The notes under the pieces: generated by a model
The model's database searches: none
Told to the model about the DNA's origin: nothing
Seen by the model: the letters and a program-made list of their open reading frames with translations, nothing else
NCBI RefSeq assembly: GCF_900129935.1
Contig: NZ_FQXJ01000003.1
Coordinates: forward strand, 186,001 to 250,000
DNA length: 64,000 bases
Reading direction: 5' to 3'
From: Desulfosporosinus lacus DSM 15449
Lineage (GTDB): Bacteria > Bacillota > Desulfitobacteriia > Desulfitobacteriales > Desulfitobacteriaceae
Shown here: positions 50,863 to 59,180 of the stretch, one piece after another
Position numbering within the stretch: position 1 is the stretch's first letter
Layout of the letters: each line of letters begins with the position of its first letter
Program-made: the position numbers and the translations under genes

Positions 50863-51984
50863 TTAACCCCTAGGACAATCACAATCGTCATCCGGGCAAT
50901 CATCGTCATCTGGGCAATCATTAGGGCAATCATAATCGTCATCTGGGCAATCATTAGGACAATCACAATCGTCATCTGGGCAATCATTAGGGCAATCACA
51001 ATCGTCGTCTGGGCAATCATTAGGGCAATCACAATCGTCATCTGGGCAGCCATAATCTTCATTCGGGCGACCTTGAAAAGTTTCTAAAAATTGTCCAACT
51101 AAAACATCGGGTAGAACTTCTTCCTCTTCCTTGAATTCATATTTTAATTGATCGTAGTTTGTTATATTTAATCCGCAATGATGGCAACTAAATTGTGATA
51201 TAATAACTTTTCTTTTGATAACAGAAGATGTTTCAGCATCTTCTTGCATTAAACTCAATGATCTTGAAAGCAAAGCATCTTTCTTACAGGCTGGACAAAT
51301 AATTAATTTATCTTTTTTAATTATTGTATAATCTTGTGTTGCAGTTTTTTGTATTCTTTCTTCTTCTGTTAATTCCTCGAAGTAATGGTTTTTGGCTCTG
51401 GCTATTTTTTCAATAAGTTTATTCATTATCTCATTGTCAATATGAGTTTTATACTTCTCAAGTGTAGACACAACATAATCCTTTTTTATAAAATCACTAA
51501 CGTTTAGAATTAATTCAGATAGAAGATCTTTAATAAATGGGTATATATAGGCGATTAATAGTTTTTTTGAATCTTTGTTGCTACTATAATACTCAAAATG
51601 TTTACGACTATTACAAAGGCCATTTAACTTTTTTAATTCATTTAAATATTGGCCCGGAAGTTCAGAGAAATACCCCAAAAGGTTAATACAATCAAACCAT
51701 TTAATGGTATTTGGGGGATAGACTTTTTTTATTACTTTAATTAGATCCGTATTACCATATAACAATAAATCATGATCTATTTTATCATAAATGATAAATT
51801 CATTTTTCTCCTTTAAATAATATTTCATTAACAGTTCAACACCATTATGAATATTACATATTGCATTTCGATAATCTACTTCATCTTTAGCCCCTATTAA
51901 TGTCTTATAACCAGAAGTTAAGCAAAGACTAATATTAGTTTGCAAATTAATTAAGTTGGTTTGTGTTTGTTCAGTGTTTGTCAT
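50863..51984 (-). CDS. HEPN-like protein with zinc ribbon and Cys/Asp repeat tail
   Basis: 373 residues, ATG 51984 with AGGAGATAGA upstream. About 1-200 is helical (YRNAICNIHNGVELLMKYYL; LNGLCNSRKHFEYYSSN), like HEPN-type proteins, though the RX4-6H motif is not exact. Near 230-275 a zinc ribbon: IICPACKKDAL and FSCHHCGLNI. From about 305 the tail repeats DDDCDCPNDCP about five times and ends CPRG. Each repeat has three Cys and four or five acidic residues, which could bind metal. The tail is unlike anything I know. Very AT-rich gene with a GC-richer tail. Confidence 0.55.
   Translation of the reverse strand: MTNTEQTQTNLINLQTNISLCLTSGYKTLIGAKDEVDYRNAICNIHNGVELLMKYYLKEKNEFIIYDKIDHDLLLYGNTDLIKVIKKVYPPNTIKWFDCINLLGYFSELPGQYLNELKKLNGLCNSRKHFEYYSSNKDSKKLLIAYIYPFIKDLLSELILNVSDFIKKDYVVSTLEKYKTHIDNEIMNKLIEKIARAKNHYFEELTEEERIQKTATQDYTIIKKDKLIICPACKKDALLSRSLSLMQEDAETSSVIKRKVIISQFSCHHCGLNITNYDQLKYEFKEEEEVLPDVLVGQFLETFQGRPNEDYGCPDDDCDCPNDCPDDDCDCPNDCPDDDCDCPNDCPDDDYDCPNDCPDDDDCPDDDCDCPRG
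50876..51050 (-). repeat. 33-bp in-frame tandem repeat (Cys/Asp tail)
   Basis: About five units such as GGGCAATCATTAGGGCAATC then ACAATCGTCATCT on the plus strand, with small changes, ending near 50876. The unit length keeps the frame, so the copy number can change without breaking the protein. Confidence 0.8.
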
Positions 51985-52196
51985 TTGAATATCTATCTCC
52001 TAACAAATTTAATTCCGTATGCCTTTTTCTAAATATGGCTAACTGTTTATTTATTCTTTATTAAACATAAAAATCCCTTTTTATTTGACAAATTATTTTG
52101 ATTTAATAACCAGATTTGGAAATCTATATGAAGAATTCTAAGAGTTAGCTAACTAAAGGTGCACTGATTTAAAGACAATAGCTACAAGATTCATCT

Positions 52197-52236
52197 AAGA
52201 AAGGCCTTATCCTACGAAGCAGGAAGGGCCTTTCTT
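52197..52236. terminator. Bidirectional terminator
   Basis: AAGAAAGGCC (52197-52206) and GGCCTTTCTT (52227-52236). Nothing else is supported from 51985 to 52566 except short inverted text near 52270 (GACTATCGACTGTGG with GGACGATAGAC). Confidence 0.65.
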
Positions 52237-52566
52237 GATGTTGGATCGGAATAGTGGTAGGTGTCTTGACTATCGACTGTGGACCGTGGACGATAGACCT
52301 TCAAAGATAAAATAAGGGAAGGGCAACCAGGTTGCAGGAAATAGGTAATGAATGGTGAATAATGGGAAGTAGTAAATATGGTTTTTGGAATATGATTTTA
52401 TGTAAATTTCAATTTTAAATTACCTATAAATGTAATTAAAGTTAATTATTTAGGGTGAGGTATTCGAGGGGTGTACGCCTTAAATAACCCCATGGAAACT
52501 GTTTAGACGCGTCAGGTATCCCTAGGACGTTATCCGACACTTGGATGGAAAAGTAGGAGGGAGACC

Positions 52567-53541
52567 TTGAGGTATACAGTTAGAAGTATTGTACATTTTC
52601 CACATGATGTATTTGGGGGGCCTATACAGTCCTTAACCATTAATCTTTGTGACGATGTATGGACTTTTCAACCTACTAAATTAAATAATCCAATAATTAT
52701 TCGTGGTCTCATTACTCCTAACGAAGTCGGTTTAATTGAAGAAGCTAATAAGCAAAGGTTTGTGGAAATTAAAGTTATAACTGATGCGGAGGATATGATA
52801 CAGTCCTGGCTTATAGCTCAAAATATTGTAGAGACATTCTGTTCTTGGTTAACATTCCTTTCACTTAGTCCATATAGGATTATTAAATGGCTTGATAGCA
52901 GTGCTTCTGAAGAAAATAAATTAGTCGTAGGAATGTCATATAGAGCCCCAAAGGATGTAGAATCACCAATTCAAAGCCATTCTTATTCGCCAGCTCTGAA
53001 CTATGATTTTGGAATTTGGTTAAAGGATAATATCCCTTTAAATTTGGTTTATCCACTTCGTTGTTATAGAAAGGGGAAAATTTCAGACAGAGAAGAAGAA
53101 AAGATAATATTATGGGTGACTGCTTTAGAGGGGATTTCTGAACTATTACACTGCCAGGGAGCTCAGAAAATAATATGTGAGAATTGCGGGGCTGAAATTT
53201 TTGAAAGCCCAATTGCAAGTAAAGATGGAATATTAAATTTCATTCGAGAAATATTAGGTTATTCAAGAAAGAAGATATACGAACCTATTTGGCATGTCCG
53301 AAGTAAATTTATTCACTCTGATCTTATTAAAGGACTAAAATATAACACTGAACAAATCAGTGTTATTATGGAAGCTACGGAAGCTTTATTAGTTTCCACT
53401 ATTTCGTACTATGTTTTAACACAAACCAATATACCATTTAAGAACAAGGATTTAATTTTAAACAATTATCATTTTGAACATCCCTTCTTTGGACAGTACA
53501 TTCAACAGAGAGAAAAACTTGAGAAACTCAAACAAATATAA
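52567..53541 (+). CDS. HEPN/ApeA-like hypothetical protein
   Basis: 324 residues from TTG 52567, after AGGAGGGAG. The first part is beta-rich and includes WLIAQNIVETFCSWLTFLSL. The second part is helical with EEEKIILWVTALEGISELLH, one Cys pair (ICENCGAEIF) and R245-SKFI-H250 in HVRSKFIHSDLIKG, an RX4H HEPN motif. The layout resembles ApeA-type HEPN defence proteins and uncharacterised relatives. No signal peptide. With the protein at 50863 it forms a second HEPN group near IS110. The RNase role is inference. Confidence 0.55.
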   Translation: MRYTVRSIVHFPHDVFGGPIQSLTINLCDDVWTFQPTKLNNPIIIRGLITPNEVGLIEEANKQRFVEIKVITDAEDMIQSWLIAQNIVETFCSWLTFLSLSPYRIIKWLDSSASEENKLVVGMSYRAPKDVESPIQSHSYSPALNYDFGIWLKDNIPLNLVYPLRCYRKGKISDREEEKIILWVTALEGISELLHCQGAQKIICENCGAEIFESPIASKDGILNFIREILGYSRKKIYEPIWHVRSKFIHSDLIKGLKYNTEQISVIMEATEALLVSTISYYVLTQTNIPFKNKDLILNNYHFEHPFFGQYIQQREKLEKLKQI

Positions 53542-53769
53542 ATGTTTGACGCATCGGATAACAGTGAATTCCCGAAATCTGGGCTATATGAAATGTAATG
53601 CACGAAACGTTATGCGCAATCTCCAGTCAAAAAGACTAATGAGCTTGCATAAGTAGAATTAAGAAAGAATAGATAAGCGGTACGCTGAACAAGAATCAGG
53701 TTCACTTTCCCACATACCCGTAACGACTGACTTACACCGTTACTTCGCATTATTCTACTGATACCCGTT

Positions 53770-53880
53770 ACTCATAATTGCGGAAGAACCGTTGCAGCGC
53801 CACCAGTACGCTCCGTACTATACCACTGTCGCTCAGAATGAGCCACTCTGTTGTTGGTTGAACCACTAGCTGAATATTAT
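53770..53880. repeat. Dispersed repeat, longer variant
   Basis: TCATAATTGCGGAAGAACCG, then TTGCAGCGCCACCAG, CGCTCAGAATGAGCCAC and a GAATATT end. GCGGAAGAACCG is shared (reverse complement) with 45901-45945; CGCTC...GAGCCAC and TGAATATT recall the copies near 9110-11026. No gene is seen from 53542 to 54036. Confidence 0.45.
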
Positions 53881-54036
53881 AGTCGATTGTTTAGGAATGT
53901 TTGGTATTTCTTTAATTCGCGTAATATTGAAGGCAAAGTAAACCCTTATTAGCACCAATTGCACTAGTAGACTAAATGGGCCTTTGACGAATATACTTTT
54001 GCCATATAATCGGTCTAATATATCAATTGACACCTG

Positions 54037-54888
54037 CTATTCATGAATCCACAAATTTAGATTCCAGTCATAACCCGCTTTTACTTTTAAATTATTAAGA
54101 GCAATTGCGATCCCAACACTTGATAGGGTACTATTGCATAATTTAGAGCTATTCCAAATACTTTTAATATGAACTAAATGAGGGTGTAAATTAAGTGCCG
54201 GATTTAAATCTTCATTGTTTTTAAATAAATAGGGGAATTTATGAATCATAATAGTATCAAAATTCGCTTCGCCGATGCTTATTGATACGCACCCACAATA
54301 TTGGAGATGTTGATAAAAAATCTCATTTGTTGGAATTTCTATCTTCGTTAAAAATGGTTGTATTAATTGACTATACGTATCAAAAGATACATTAAATTGA
54401 GGTATGAAACTCAAGTATTTTACTAAGTAAATTAAAGATAGTATATTTATCTGTTTTGTAGTTAATTTGGGGATAATAGTGAGTGCTTCGTTAAGAACTA
54501 ATTTTATGAAGGGTTCTCCCGGATTTATAGTTCTTTTAATTAAAACTTCAACTAATAAATCAGAGATTTCTTTATCTCCAAGTCTTGCATAACTTTTTTG
54601 GACCTCAAAAATCGATGAACGTATATCAGGATCTTCAGTGTTGTTTATCGATTCGGGAGATTCTTCCGCTAGACGCTTTAAATATTTATTAAGTATTTCC
54701 TCTGCACGTTCATTTACCAGTTTTTTAACCTTTTCCCCTAAATCATAGAAATTATTTTCAAATACATCCATGGAAACTTGTCTTACTTCAGTATAACTTA
54801 GACCCTGATTTACCACTACTGTAACTTTATCTCCCTGAATATTTGTCGAACCATCCCCCGCTTGTATTTCCTTTTTATCTCCGAGCAT
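54037..54888 (-). CDS. LPO_1073/Vpar_1526-like protein
   Basis: 283 residues from ATG 54888 (a GTG at 54897 is also in frame). The start, LGDKKEIQAGDGSTNIQGDK, and then GLSYTEVRQVSMDVFENNFY match the conserved front of LPO_1073/Vpar_1526 family proteins. The rest is helical and ends in text with Trp near the C-terminus. The family has no known reaction; its members occur in accessory DNA. The gene overlaps the end of the next one by 14 bases, so the two are coupled, and they share an SGDxSxNxQG motif. Confidence 0.7.
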   Translation of the reverse strand: MLGDKKEIQAGDGSTNIQGDKVTVVVNQGLSYTEVRQVSMDVFENNFYDLGEKVKKLVNERAEEILNKYLKRLAEESPESINNTEDPDIRSSIFEVQKSYARLGDKEISDLLVEVLIKRTINPGEPFIKLVLNEALTIIPKLTTKQINILSLIYLVKYLSFIPQFNVSFDTYSQLIQPFLTKIEIPTNEIFYQHLQYCGCVSISIGEANFDTIMIHKFPYLFKNNEDLNPALNLHPHLVHIKSIWNSSKLCNSTLSSVGIAIALNNLKVKAGYDWNLNLWIHE

Positions 54889-55078
54889 TTTTATCACCTA
54901 TAGTAACGTTTACGTCGTTACCACCTTGAACATTATTTGAATTATCTCCTGAAGTAATACTTTGACTTGTGTGTTTCATTTTCTTGACACAATAACCTAT
55001 TAAGCTGATGACAAAAGTCAAAACTGCGACACCTATTCCACTAAAAATCCAATCTTTATTGCCTACAATCCAATTCAA
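54875..55078 (-). CDS. Small membrane protein paired with the LPO_1073-like gene
   Basis: 67 residues from TTG 55078, with AGGGG a few bases before. One membrane helix (WIFSGIGVAVLTFVISLIGY), then a basic stretch and SITSGDNSNNVQGGNDVNVT. GDNSNNVQGGNDVNV parallels GDGSTNIQGDKVTVVV at the front of the downstream protein, suggesting a shared binding element, perhaps assembling the two at the membrane. A membrane partner plus a soluble protein is a common two-gene defence layout; this is inference. Confidence 0.6.
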   Translation of the reverse strand: MNWIVGNKDWIFSGIGVAVLTFVISLIGYCVKKMKHTSQSITSGDNSNNVQGGNDVNVTIGDKNARR

Positions 55079-55147
55079 TATTATTAGCCCCTAACATAAT
55101 ATATTTATAGGTAATATATACATATTAAGGACTAAATTGGTCAATGT

Positions 55148-55342
55148 CTATGTTTGTGCGTATCTAATTAAAGGATATTTTTCCGTAAAATCTTTTTCGA
55201 ATCCACATTTATTGCATCTATGTGTATATTCAAGATGTTTTTCGAACATCCTTATATTTTCTGTAGGTAGCATTTCTCCTTTCTTACAAGAGTCACATAT
55301 ATACTTAACTCCAACCGGTTTGACAGCAAAAGTTTCTTCCAC
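55148..55342 (-). CDS. Small zinc-ribbon protein
   Basis: 64 residues from GTG 55342, seven bases after GGGGGAGG; an upstream ATG at 55405 has no ribosome site and overlaps a hairpin. Two Cys pairs: YICDSCKKGEM and HRCNKCGFEKDF, a classic zinc ribbon. Such small proteins are frequent in phage and integrative elements. No partner is evident. The upstream AAAAGGGCTTTTTT can fold as part of a terminator. Confidence 0.6.
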   Translation of the reverse strand: MEETFAVKPVGVKYICDSCKKGEMLPTENIRMFEKHLEYTHRCNKCGFEKDFTEKYPLIRYAQT

Positions 55343-55405
55343 TAGATACCTCCCCCTTTTGAACAAAATAAAAAAGCCCTTTTCCATAGGCTTATGCGTC
55401 ATCAA

Positions 55406-56080
55406 TCCAATTTATCTTGTTATATCGTCTCATCCGTCTACTACGCACTAGTTGTTTCCGCCTTATACGCACTAAGCTTACGACTTACAGCTCCGAGGGT
55501 ATCTAGATCTAATGGCATTAGATTTCCCTCCAAGCACCGCTATATCCGCGATAAAATTTACTATCATCAGGGTCAGGATAAAATACAATACAATCAGACT
55601 ATATCCTTCTACTACAGGGGGATCTGGCTCCGTACTCAACTTTGCTAAACTCCCATTTAAAGAATGATTAAGCTATGAAACCAACCAAAATAAAAGACAG
55701 ACCCTAAGATATAAAAATATTTTAGCTATTTTGAACAACGGAAGACGTATGTAGACCTTGGCATCAACTGCTGAGGCCTTTTTTGTGTTATAAAACCTAA
55801 ATTCATCCGTTTATCATTTTAAAGACAGGATTCCCCTTACTTTGCAATGAAGTTATGCGATGATTAGGTGATCTTGAGTTAGTTCCCTAAACCGTATACA
55901 AAAAGGCGCTCCAAGCGAGGATCATTGCGAAATTAGCTGTTTTATCTAGAATTAGGACATGAATAAATATAAGCCAGCTACTCATAAAGTTTTGGAGAAT
56001 GATAAATTCCAAGAACTTATGCTTAACCAGTTTGCTAAATGCTTAAACTCTTGGCAAATAACTCAAATCAAATTTATATT
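55406..56080. other. 675-base gap, no supported gene
   Basis: No frame has a start with ribosome site. A T-rich hairpin-like end (GAGGCCTTTTTT near 55778) may close a lost gene. Nothing else is recognised. Confidence 0.35.
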
Positions 56081-56467
56081 TCATTTAAGTATTAGTAATT
56101 TCTTCAGTTCCTGTATTGATTCCGAAGGCAATATTTCCAACAAATGCTTAAGTCCTGCGCTAAATATTAAGCCGAGCATTACTCTATCTCTTTGATGCCT
56201 GTCCATAAAAGGAGTTCCATCATATTCCCATTTGTGTTCGGCGCTTGTGTGGGCATCCCATTCCTCGATGCTCATTTTTTGAGGTTCTGCCGTGGGAACT
56301 AAATAACTTTTAGGTAATCCGCAATGCTCTAATGCTTCATAAGAAAATGCATTAAGATCAAGTATATATTTTGCAGTATGTCCTTTAGCCTTTAAATCTC
56401 CAATGTGCATAATTTCTTTTTTAATAAACTCTTCAGACCAACTTATTATATTCGAATTGTTATCCAT
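56081..56467 (-). CDS. Hypothetical protein, part like Uma2 front
   Basis: 128 residues, ATG 56467 seven bases after GGAGG. The middle, MSIEEWDAHTSAEHKWEYDG, TPFMDRHQRDRV, resembles the first block of Uma2-family proteins (WE-x-I/Y-DG), but there is no nuclease core, and the end is a short helix (SIQELKKLLI). The front has a helix with IMHIGDLKAKGHTAKYILDL. It may be an accessory protein or a shortened gene. Not otherwise recognised. Confidence 0.45.
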   Translation of the reverse strand: MDNNSNIISWSEEFIKKEIMHIGDLKAKGHTAKYILDLNAFSYEALEHCGLPKSYLVPTAEPQKMSIEEWDAHTSAEHKWEYDGTPFMDRHQRDRVMLGLIFSAGLKHLLEILPSESIQELKKLLILK

Positions 56468-56850
56468 TTAAATTCCTCCATAACCTTTCTGGAGTAATAT
56501 GGGCAAACATCGAGTGGTTTGTGCCTATAAACCAAAATGTCACCCTTAGTCACTTTGTATGTCCTGAAAACAATTTCCATCATTCAATTCTAATACTACT
56601 CTTTCGCCCAAAGCAATCCAACTTCCGTTTAGGTCAGTCATCCATTATATATTCTCTCTAAAGATGTTGATTTTCCTTCATATTGCTAAACAATTTGTAA
56701 AGGCTTAGATTTTCAGATTCAATGCTTTCATGAATCAACTGCAGTATTCTCCTTGGCCTTCCACGTATCAAATTGTCTATCAACACTTCTGGTTATCCAT
56801 ATGACGTCTATGTAGGAAGTAGTGAATCAGTAGCTGTGGAAGGAGACTAA
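56468..56850. other. Gap, nothing recognised
   Basis: About 380 bases with no frame carrying a start and ribosome site and no clear hairpin. AGGAGAC at 56841-56847 belongs to the next gene. Confidence 0.3.
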
Positions 56851-57102
56851 ATGGTGTTTGATTGGTTTAACTTATCGTTATGGCTTTTTGCGTTAATTTC
56901 AGGAATAAGTTTATTAATTCTATCTGGTAGCAAAAGATATATTGATTGGATAAAAGAAAGAATGCCTATGTCAGAAGCAAGAACAGTGAAAATGGAAAAA
57001 AAATGGGGGTATCGGCCTTGTTACTATATCATTATTAAGTTTATTACGAGTTCTATTAAAACATTAACAGGCGGGAGGATAATAAGAAGCAAATGCCTAT
57101 AG
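56851..57102 (+). CDS. Small membrane protein, possibly shortened
   Basis: 83 residues, ATG 56851 after GGAGAC. One clear helix (LWLFALISGISLLILS), then KRYIDWIKERMPMSEARTVK and a second hydrophobic stretch (YYIIIKFITSSI). The end runs into the HIT remnant. No family recognised; the C-terminus may be frame-changed. Confidence 0.45.
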   Translation: MVFDWFNLSLWLFALISGISLLILSGSKRYIDWIKERMPMSEARTVKMEKKWGYRPCYYIIIKFITSSIKTLTGGRIIRSKCL

Positions 57103-57226
57103 AAAAGGTAAACTGTATATTCTGTAAAATTGTAAACAAGGAAATACCATCAGAGATAAATTTATAAAGATGATTTTATATGCTGTTTTTTGGATATTGA
57201 ACCTATAAATGAAGGCCATATAAGGG
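57093..57226 (+). pseudogene. HIT-family hydrolase remnant
   Basis: ATG 57093 reads MPIEKVNCIFCKIVNKEIPS, the start of HIT (histidine triad) nucleotide hydrolases. The frame then breaks, and CFLDIEPINEGHI, the next conserved block, appears in another frame at about 57185-57226. The HxHxH active site is absent: the gene was cut there and joined to another fragment. Confidence 0.7.
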
Positions 57227-57596
57227 CAGAATGCCGGGTGTATTGGAGGAAATTATCATTGCAGTTGAAATGAAGCGTCCTTTTTTTCTTTTGGGTGGAT
57301 TTGGCGGAGTGACAGCAAGTGTTCGTAAACTTATCCAAAATGAAAAAATAATACCACAAGAACTTACTCAAGATTGGCAAGTTCAGAATAACTCTGGATA
57401 TAAAGAATTATTAGATTTCTGCTCATCACGAGATGTTCAATATTCTGTCGAATATGCCTCACTTTTTAGGAATTTAAAAAGTGAGAATCTAAATAATGGC
57501 CTGAGTACGGAAGATAATGTTCTATTATTTAATACACCGTTTATTGATGAAGCACAACACCATATTTTTAAGGGGTTAAAATCTATAAGAGGCTAA
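57227..57596 (+). pseudogene. C-terminal half of a SLOG-like nucleotide-binding protein
   Basis: From about 57227: GRMPGVLEEIIIAVEMKRPF, FLLGGFGGVTASVRKLIQ, then helical text ending IDEAQHHIFKGLKSIRG. xGRMPGVxEE and xLLGGFGG are the second half of a Rossmann-like SLOG fold that binds nucleotides or related signals. An ATG at 57231 exists but has no ribosome site, and the first half of the fold is missing; it joins the HIT remnant directly. Confidence 0.55.
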
Positions 57597-57668
57597 ATGT
57601 CTAATAGACGCTTGTAAAATGTGGACTAGTATAGTTTGTGCCGTAGTTTAGGAATATATCTTAAAACC

Positions 57669-57790
57669 TCAATCATCAGTCTTTTCCAATTCAGCTAGCA
57701 GATCAAGAGGGCTTGTTACATTTAGAGATTCAATCTTAAGTAAATGCAGATATAAACAGGTACAACAGAATGATCTACAACAACGTCGGA
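57669..57790 (-). pseudogene. Short coding-like tail
   Basis: The minus strand reads LHLLKIESLNVTSPLDLLAE, then LEKTDD and a stop at 57669-57671. Protein-like, but without a start and very short; probably the end of a lost regulator gene. Confidence 0.25.
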
Positions 57791-57810
57791 ATACTGGTTA
57801 GTAATGAAAA

Positions 57811-57852
57811 CAAAAGATGGGAAGTGTAAATAAACTACACGCCCATCTTTTG
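57811..57852. terminator. Terminator hairpin
   Basis: CAAAAGATGGG (57811-57821) and CCCATCTTTTG (57842-57852), with an inner GTGTA/TACAC pair. Confidence 0.7.
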
Positions 57853-57855
57853 TGA

Positions 57856-57930
57856 CCTCACCCTACCTGTCCAGACCTTGCCTTACCTCGCCTTGCCGAA
57901 CCGAACCATACCAACCGTGCCGTGCCCCAT
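57856..57930 (+). repeat. C-rich tract with 5-base rhythm
   Basis: About 75 bases fall into five-base steps such as CTTGC CTTAC CTCGC CTTGC, then CGAAC CGAAC CATAC. There are few G and a strong strand bias in C. Not part of a gene; it lies between the terminator and the end of the HNH gene. Confidence 0.5.
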
Positions 57931-57935
57931 ATATA

Positions 57936-58226
57936 TCAACCCTCCCACAAAAGCTCGCGCCAATGTACAGGAATGATACCATCCCTAAGTGCAGAAGCAA
58001 TCATCCCTCTGTGTCGCGAATCTATTCGAGTAACGTGACACCTCCTGCACAGAGTTCGTAGTTCGCTTAGCTGGTTGCCGGCCAACTTTCCAGATCTGAT
58101 ATGATCAATATGACAAGTACGAAGTTCTACTATTTGGCCACAGTGTTGACATTTTTCTCTGTCCCGTAGCCAGACCTTCCGACGGATGTCCTGCCAAACA
58201 TAATTAGGTGGCCGATGACGTGGCAT
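57936..58226 (-). CDS. HNH endonuclease
   Basis: 96 residues from ATG 58226 (GTG 58247 also in frame, with GGAGG after it). The HNH/zinc pattern is full: EKCQHCGQIV, then TCHIDHIRSGKLAGNQLSEL and RTLCRRCHVTRID, with the H-I-D-H, N and H residues and two Cys pairs holding zinc. A basic front (RRKVWLRDRE) fits DNA binding. It overlaps the end of the gene before it by 23 bases, so the two form one unit. It may be a homing or defence nuclease. Confidence 0.85.
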   Translation of the reverse strand: MPRHRPPNYVWQDIRRKVWLRDREKCQHCGQIVELRTCHIDHIRSGKLAGNQLSELRTLCRRCHVTRIDSRHRGMIASALRDGIIPVHWRELLWEG

Positions 58227-58833
58227 AACGAATTTCCGCCTCCTCACCTTGTAAATCGAATTCCTCTACCGTGTACCGGCCGAAACCAATAGTTCTACCA
58301 TCCCCTAGTCCCACAAATTGTCCGGCATGAATTACGATTGAGTGCATTTCTTCTCTGCTTATTAGAGTTTTGTCCCATACTACCGAAAATCTTGACTGCC
58401 AACCAGGTGATAAGGCAACACGATAACGGACATTTCGTGCCTTAGTGGTTGGTTGTTTAACTCCTCGAACATCTAGATAAACATCAGCCTCTGTACAATT
58501 AATAAATTCATGTAGATTTTCTGGAACAAAGCGGTTAAAAAGAATATTTTCGTCGGCTATATGGAGACACGCAGCTAGTTTTGTCGAATGACCACCTCGA
58601 GAACCAAAAGCAATTTTAGACCCGGCGCGGAAATTAGCTAAAATATATTCGCAGGGTACGAATATCTGACGGTTATCAGTCATTAGTACTGTGCGTTTCC
58701 ATTCCTCCGGATCATTACCAGCAACACCTGATCTTTCTCTACGTTCCAAAGGTATCGCTTCGGGGCCAAAATGATGGATTAACATTGGGCGTGTGCCACG
58801 GATAAGGAGATTTGCTTGTATGACATTTGACAA
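58204..58833 (-). CDS. RAMP-like hypothetical protein
   Basis: 209 residues, ATG 58833 with AGGGAGGG upstream. It begins with a strand motif, IQANLLIRGTRPMLIHHFGP, and near the end has FVGLGDGRTIGFGRYTVEEF, a Gly-rich loop like that of Cas RAMP proteins (Cas5/6/7). The middle holds FVPCEYILANFRAGSKIAFG. No CRISPR array or other cas gene is near, so it is not a usual Cas protein; a phage or restriction role is possible. Coupled to the HNH gene and divergent from a controller-type regulator. Confidence 0.5.
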   Translation of the reverse strand: MSNVIQANLLIRGTRPMLIHHFGPEAIPLERRERSGVAGNDPEEWKRTVLMTDNRQIFVPCEYILANFRAGSKIAFGSRGGHSTKLAACLHIADENILFNRFVPENLHEFINCTEADVYLDVRGVKQPTTKARNVRYRVALSPGWQSRFSVVWDKTLISREEMHSIVIHAGQFVGLGDGRTIGFGRYTVEEFDLQGEEAEIRYATSSAT

Positions 58834-58908
58834 TGGATAGACCCTCCCTTAATAATAGGCTTTTTTCGTTAATCTCATAAGTAAGTATTTAAACATAAGA
58901 AGTGAAAC

Positions 58909-58936
58909 GTGACTTATAGTCCGTTGAACTATAGTC
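58909..58936. promoter_or_regulatory. C-box-like operator
   Basis: GACTTATAGTC (58911-58921), four bases, then GAACTATAGTC (58926-58936). This is the paired GACTnnnAGTC layout, with TATAGTCCG between, bound by controller (C) proteins of restriction-modification systems, and it is close to the Esp1396I site as I recall it. It lies between the divergent RAMP-like gene and the regulator. A single half, GACTATAAGTCAC, recurs inverted at 59201-59213. Confidence 0.65.
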
Positions 58937-58973
58937 ATCATTCCGAATAAACTAATGTTTAATCGGAGTGATG

Positions 58974-59180
58974 ATGGAAATGGATATTAGAATTTCAGTT
59001 GGTAACAAAATTAAAGAATTGCGAAGAGAACGTAATTTATCACAAGAAGAGTTAGCACTTCTATCTGGGCTTGATAGGACGTACATTAACAGTGTTGAAA
59101 ATGGTAGAAGAAATATCTCTATCATTAGTCTTGAAAAGATTGCTAATGGTCTTAGAGTAAAAATTAGGAATATTTTTTAA
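58974..59180 (+). CDS. XRE-type regulator like restriction controller (C) proteins
   Basis: 68 residues from ATG 58974 (ATG 58971 and 58980 also possible). The whole protein is one XRE helix-turn-helix: VGNKIKELRRERNLSQEELA, LLSGLDRTYINSVENGRRN, ISIISLEKIANGLRVKI. Length and the RTYINSVENGRRNIS recognition helix are as in C proteins, which first switch on and then limit restriction genes. The C-box lies 38 bases upstream, so it probably controls itself and the divergent pair. No methylase or usual restriction gene follows: the next 440 bases are a decayed frame. Confidence 0.75.
   Translation: MEMDIRISVGNKIKELRRERNLSQEELALLSGLDRTYINSVENGRRNISIISLEKIANGLRVKIRNIF

Noticed and set aside
50876-51050. 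33-bp repeats as a CRISPR array
   Set aside because: The units are contiguous, in frame with a gene, and have no spacers.
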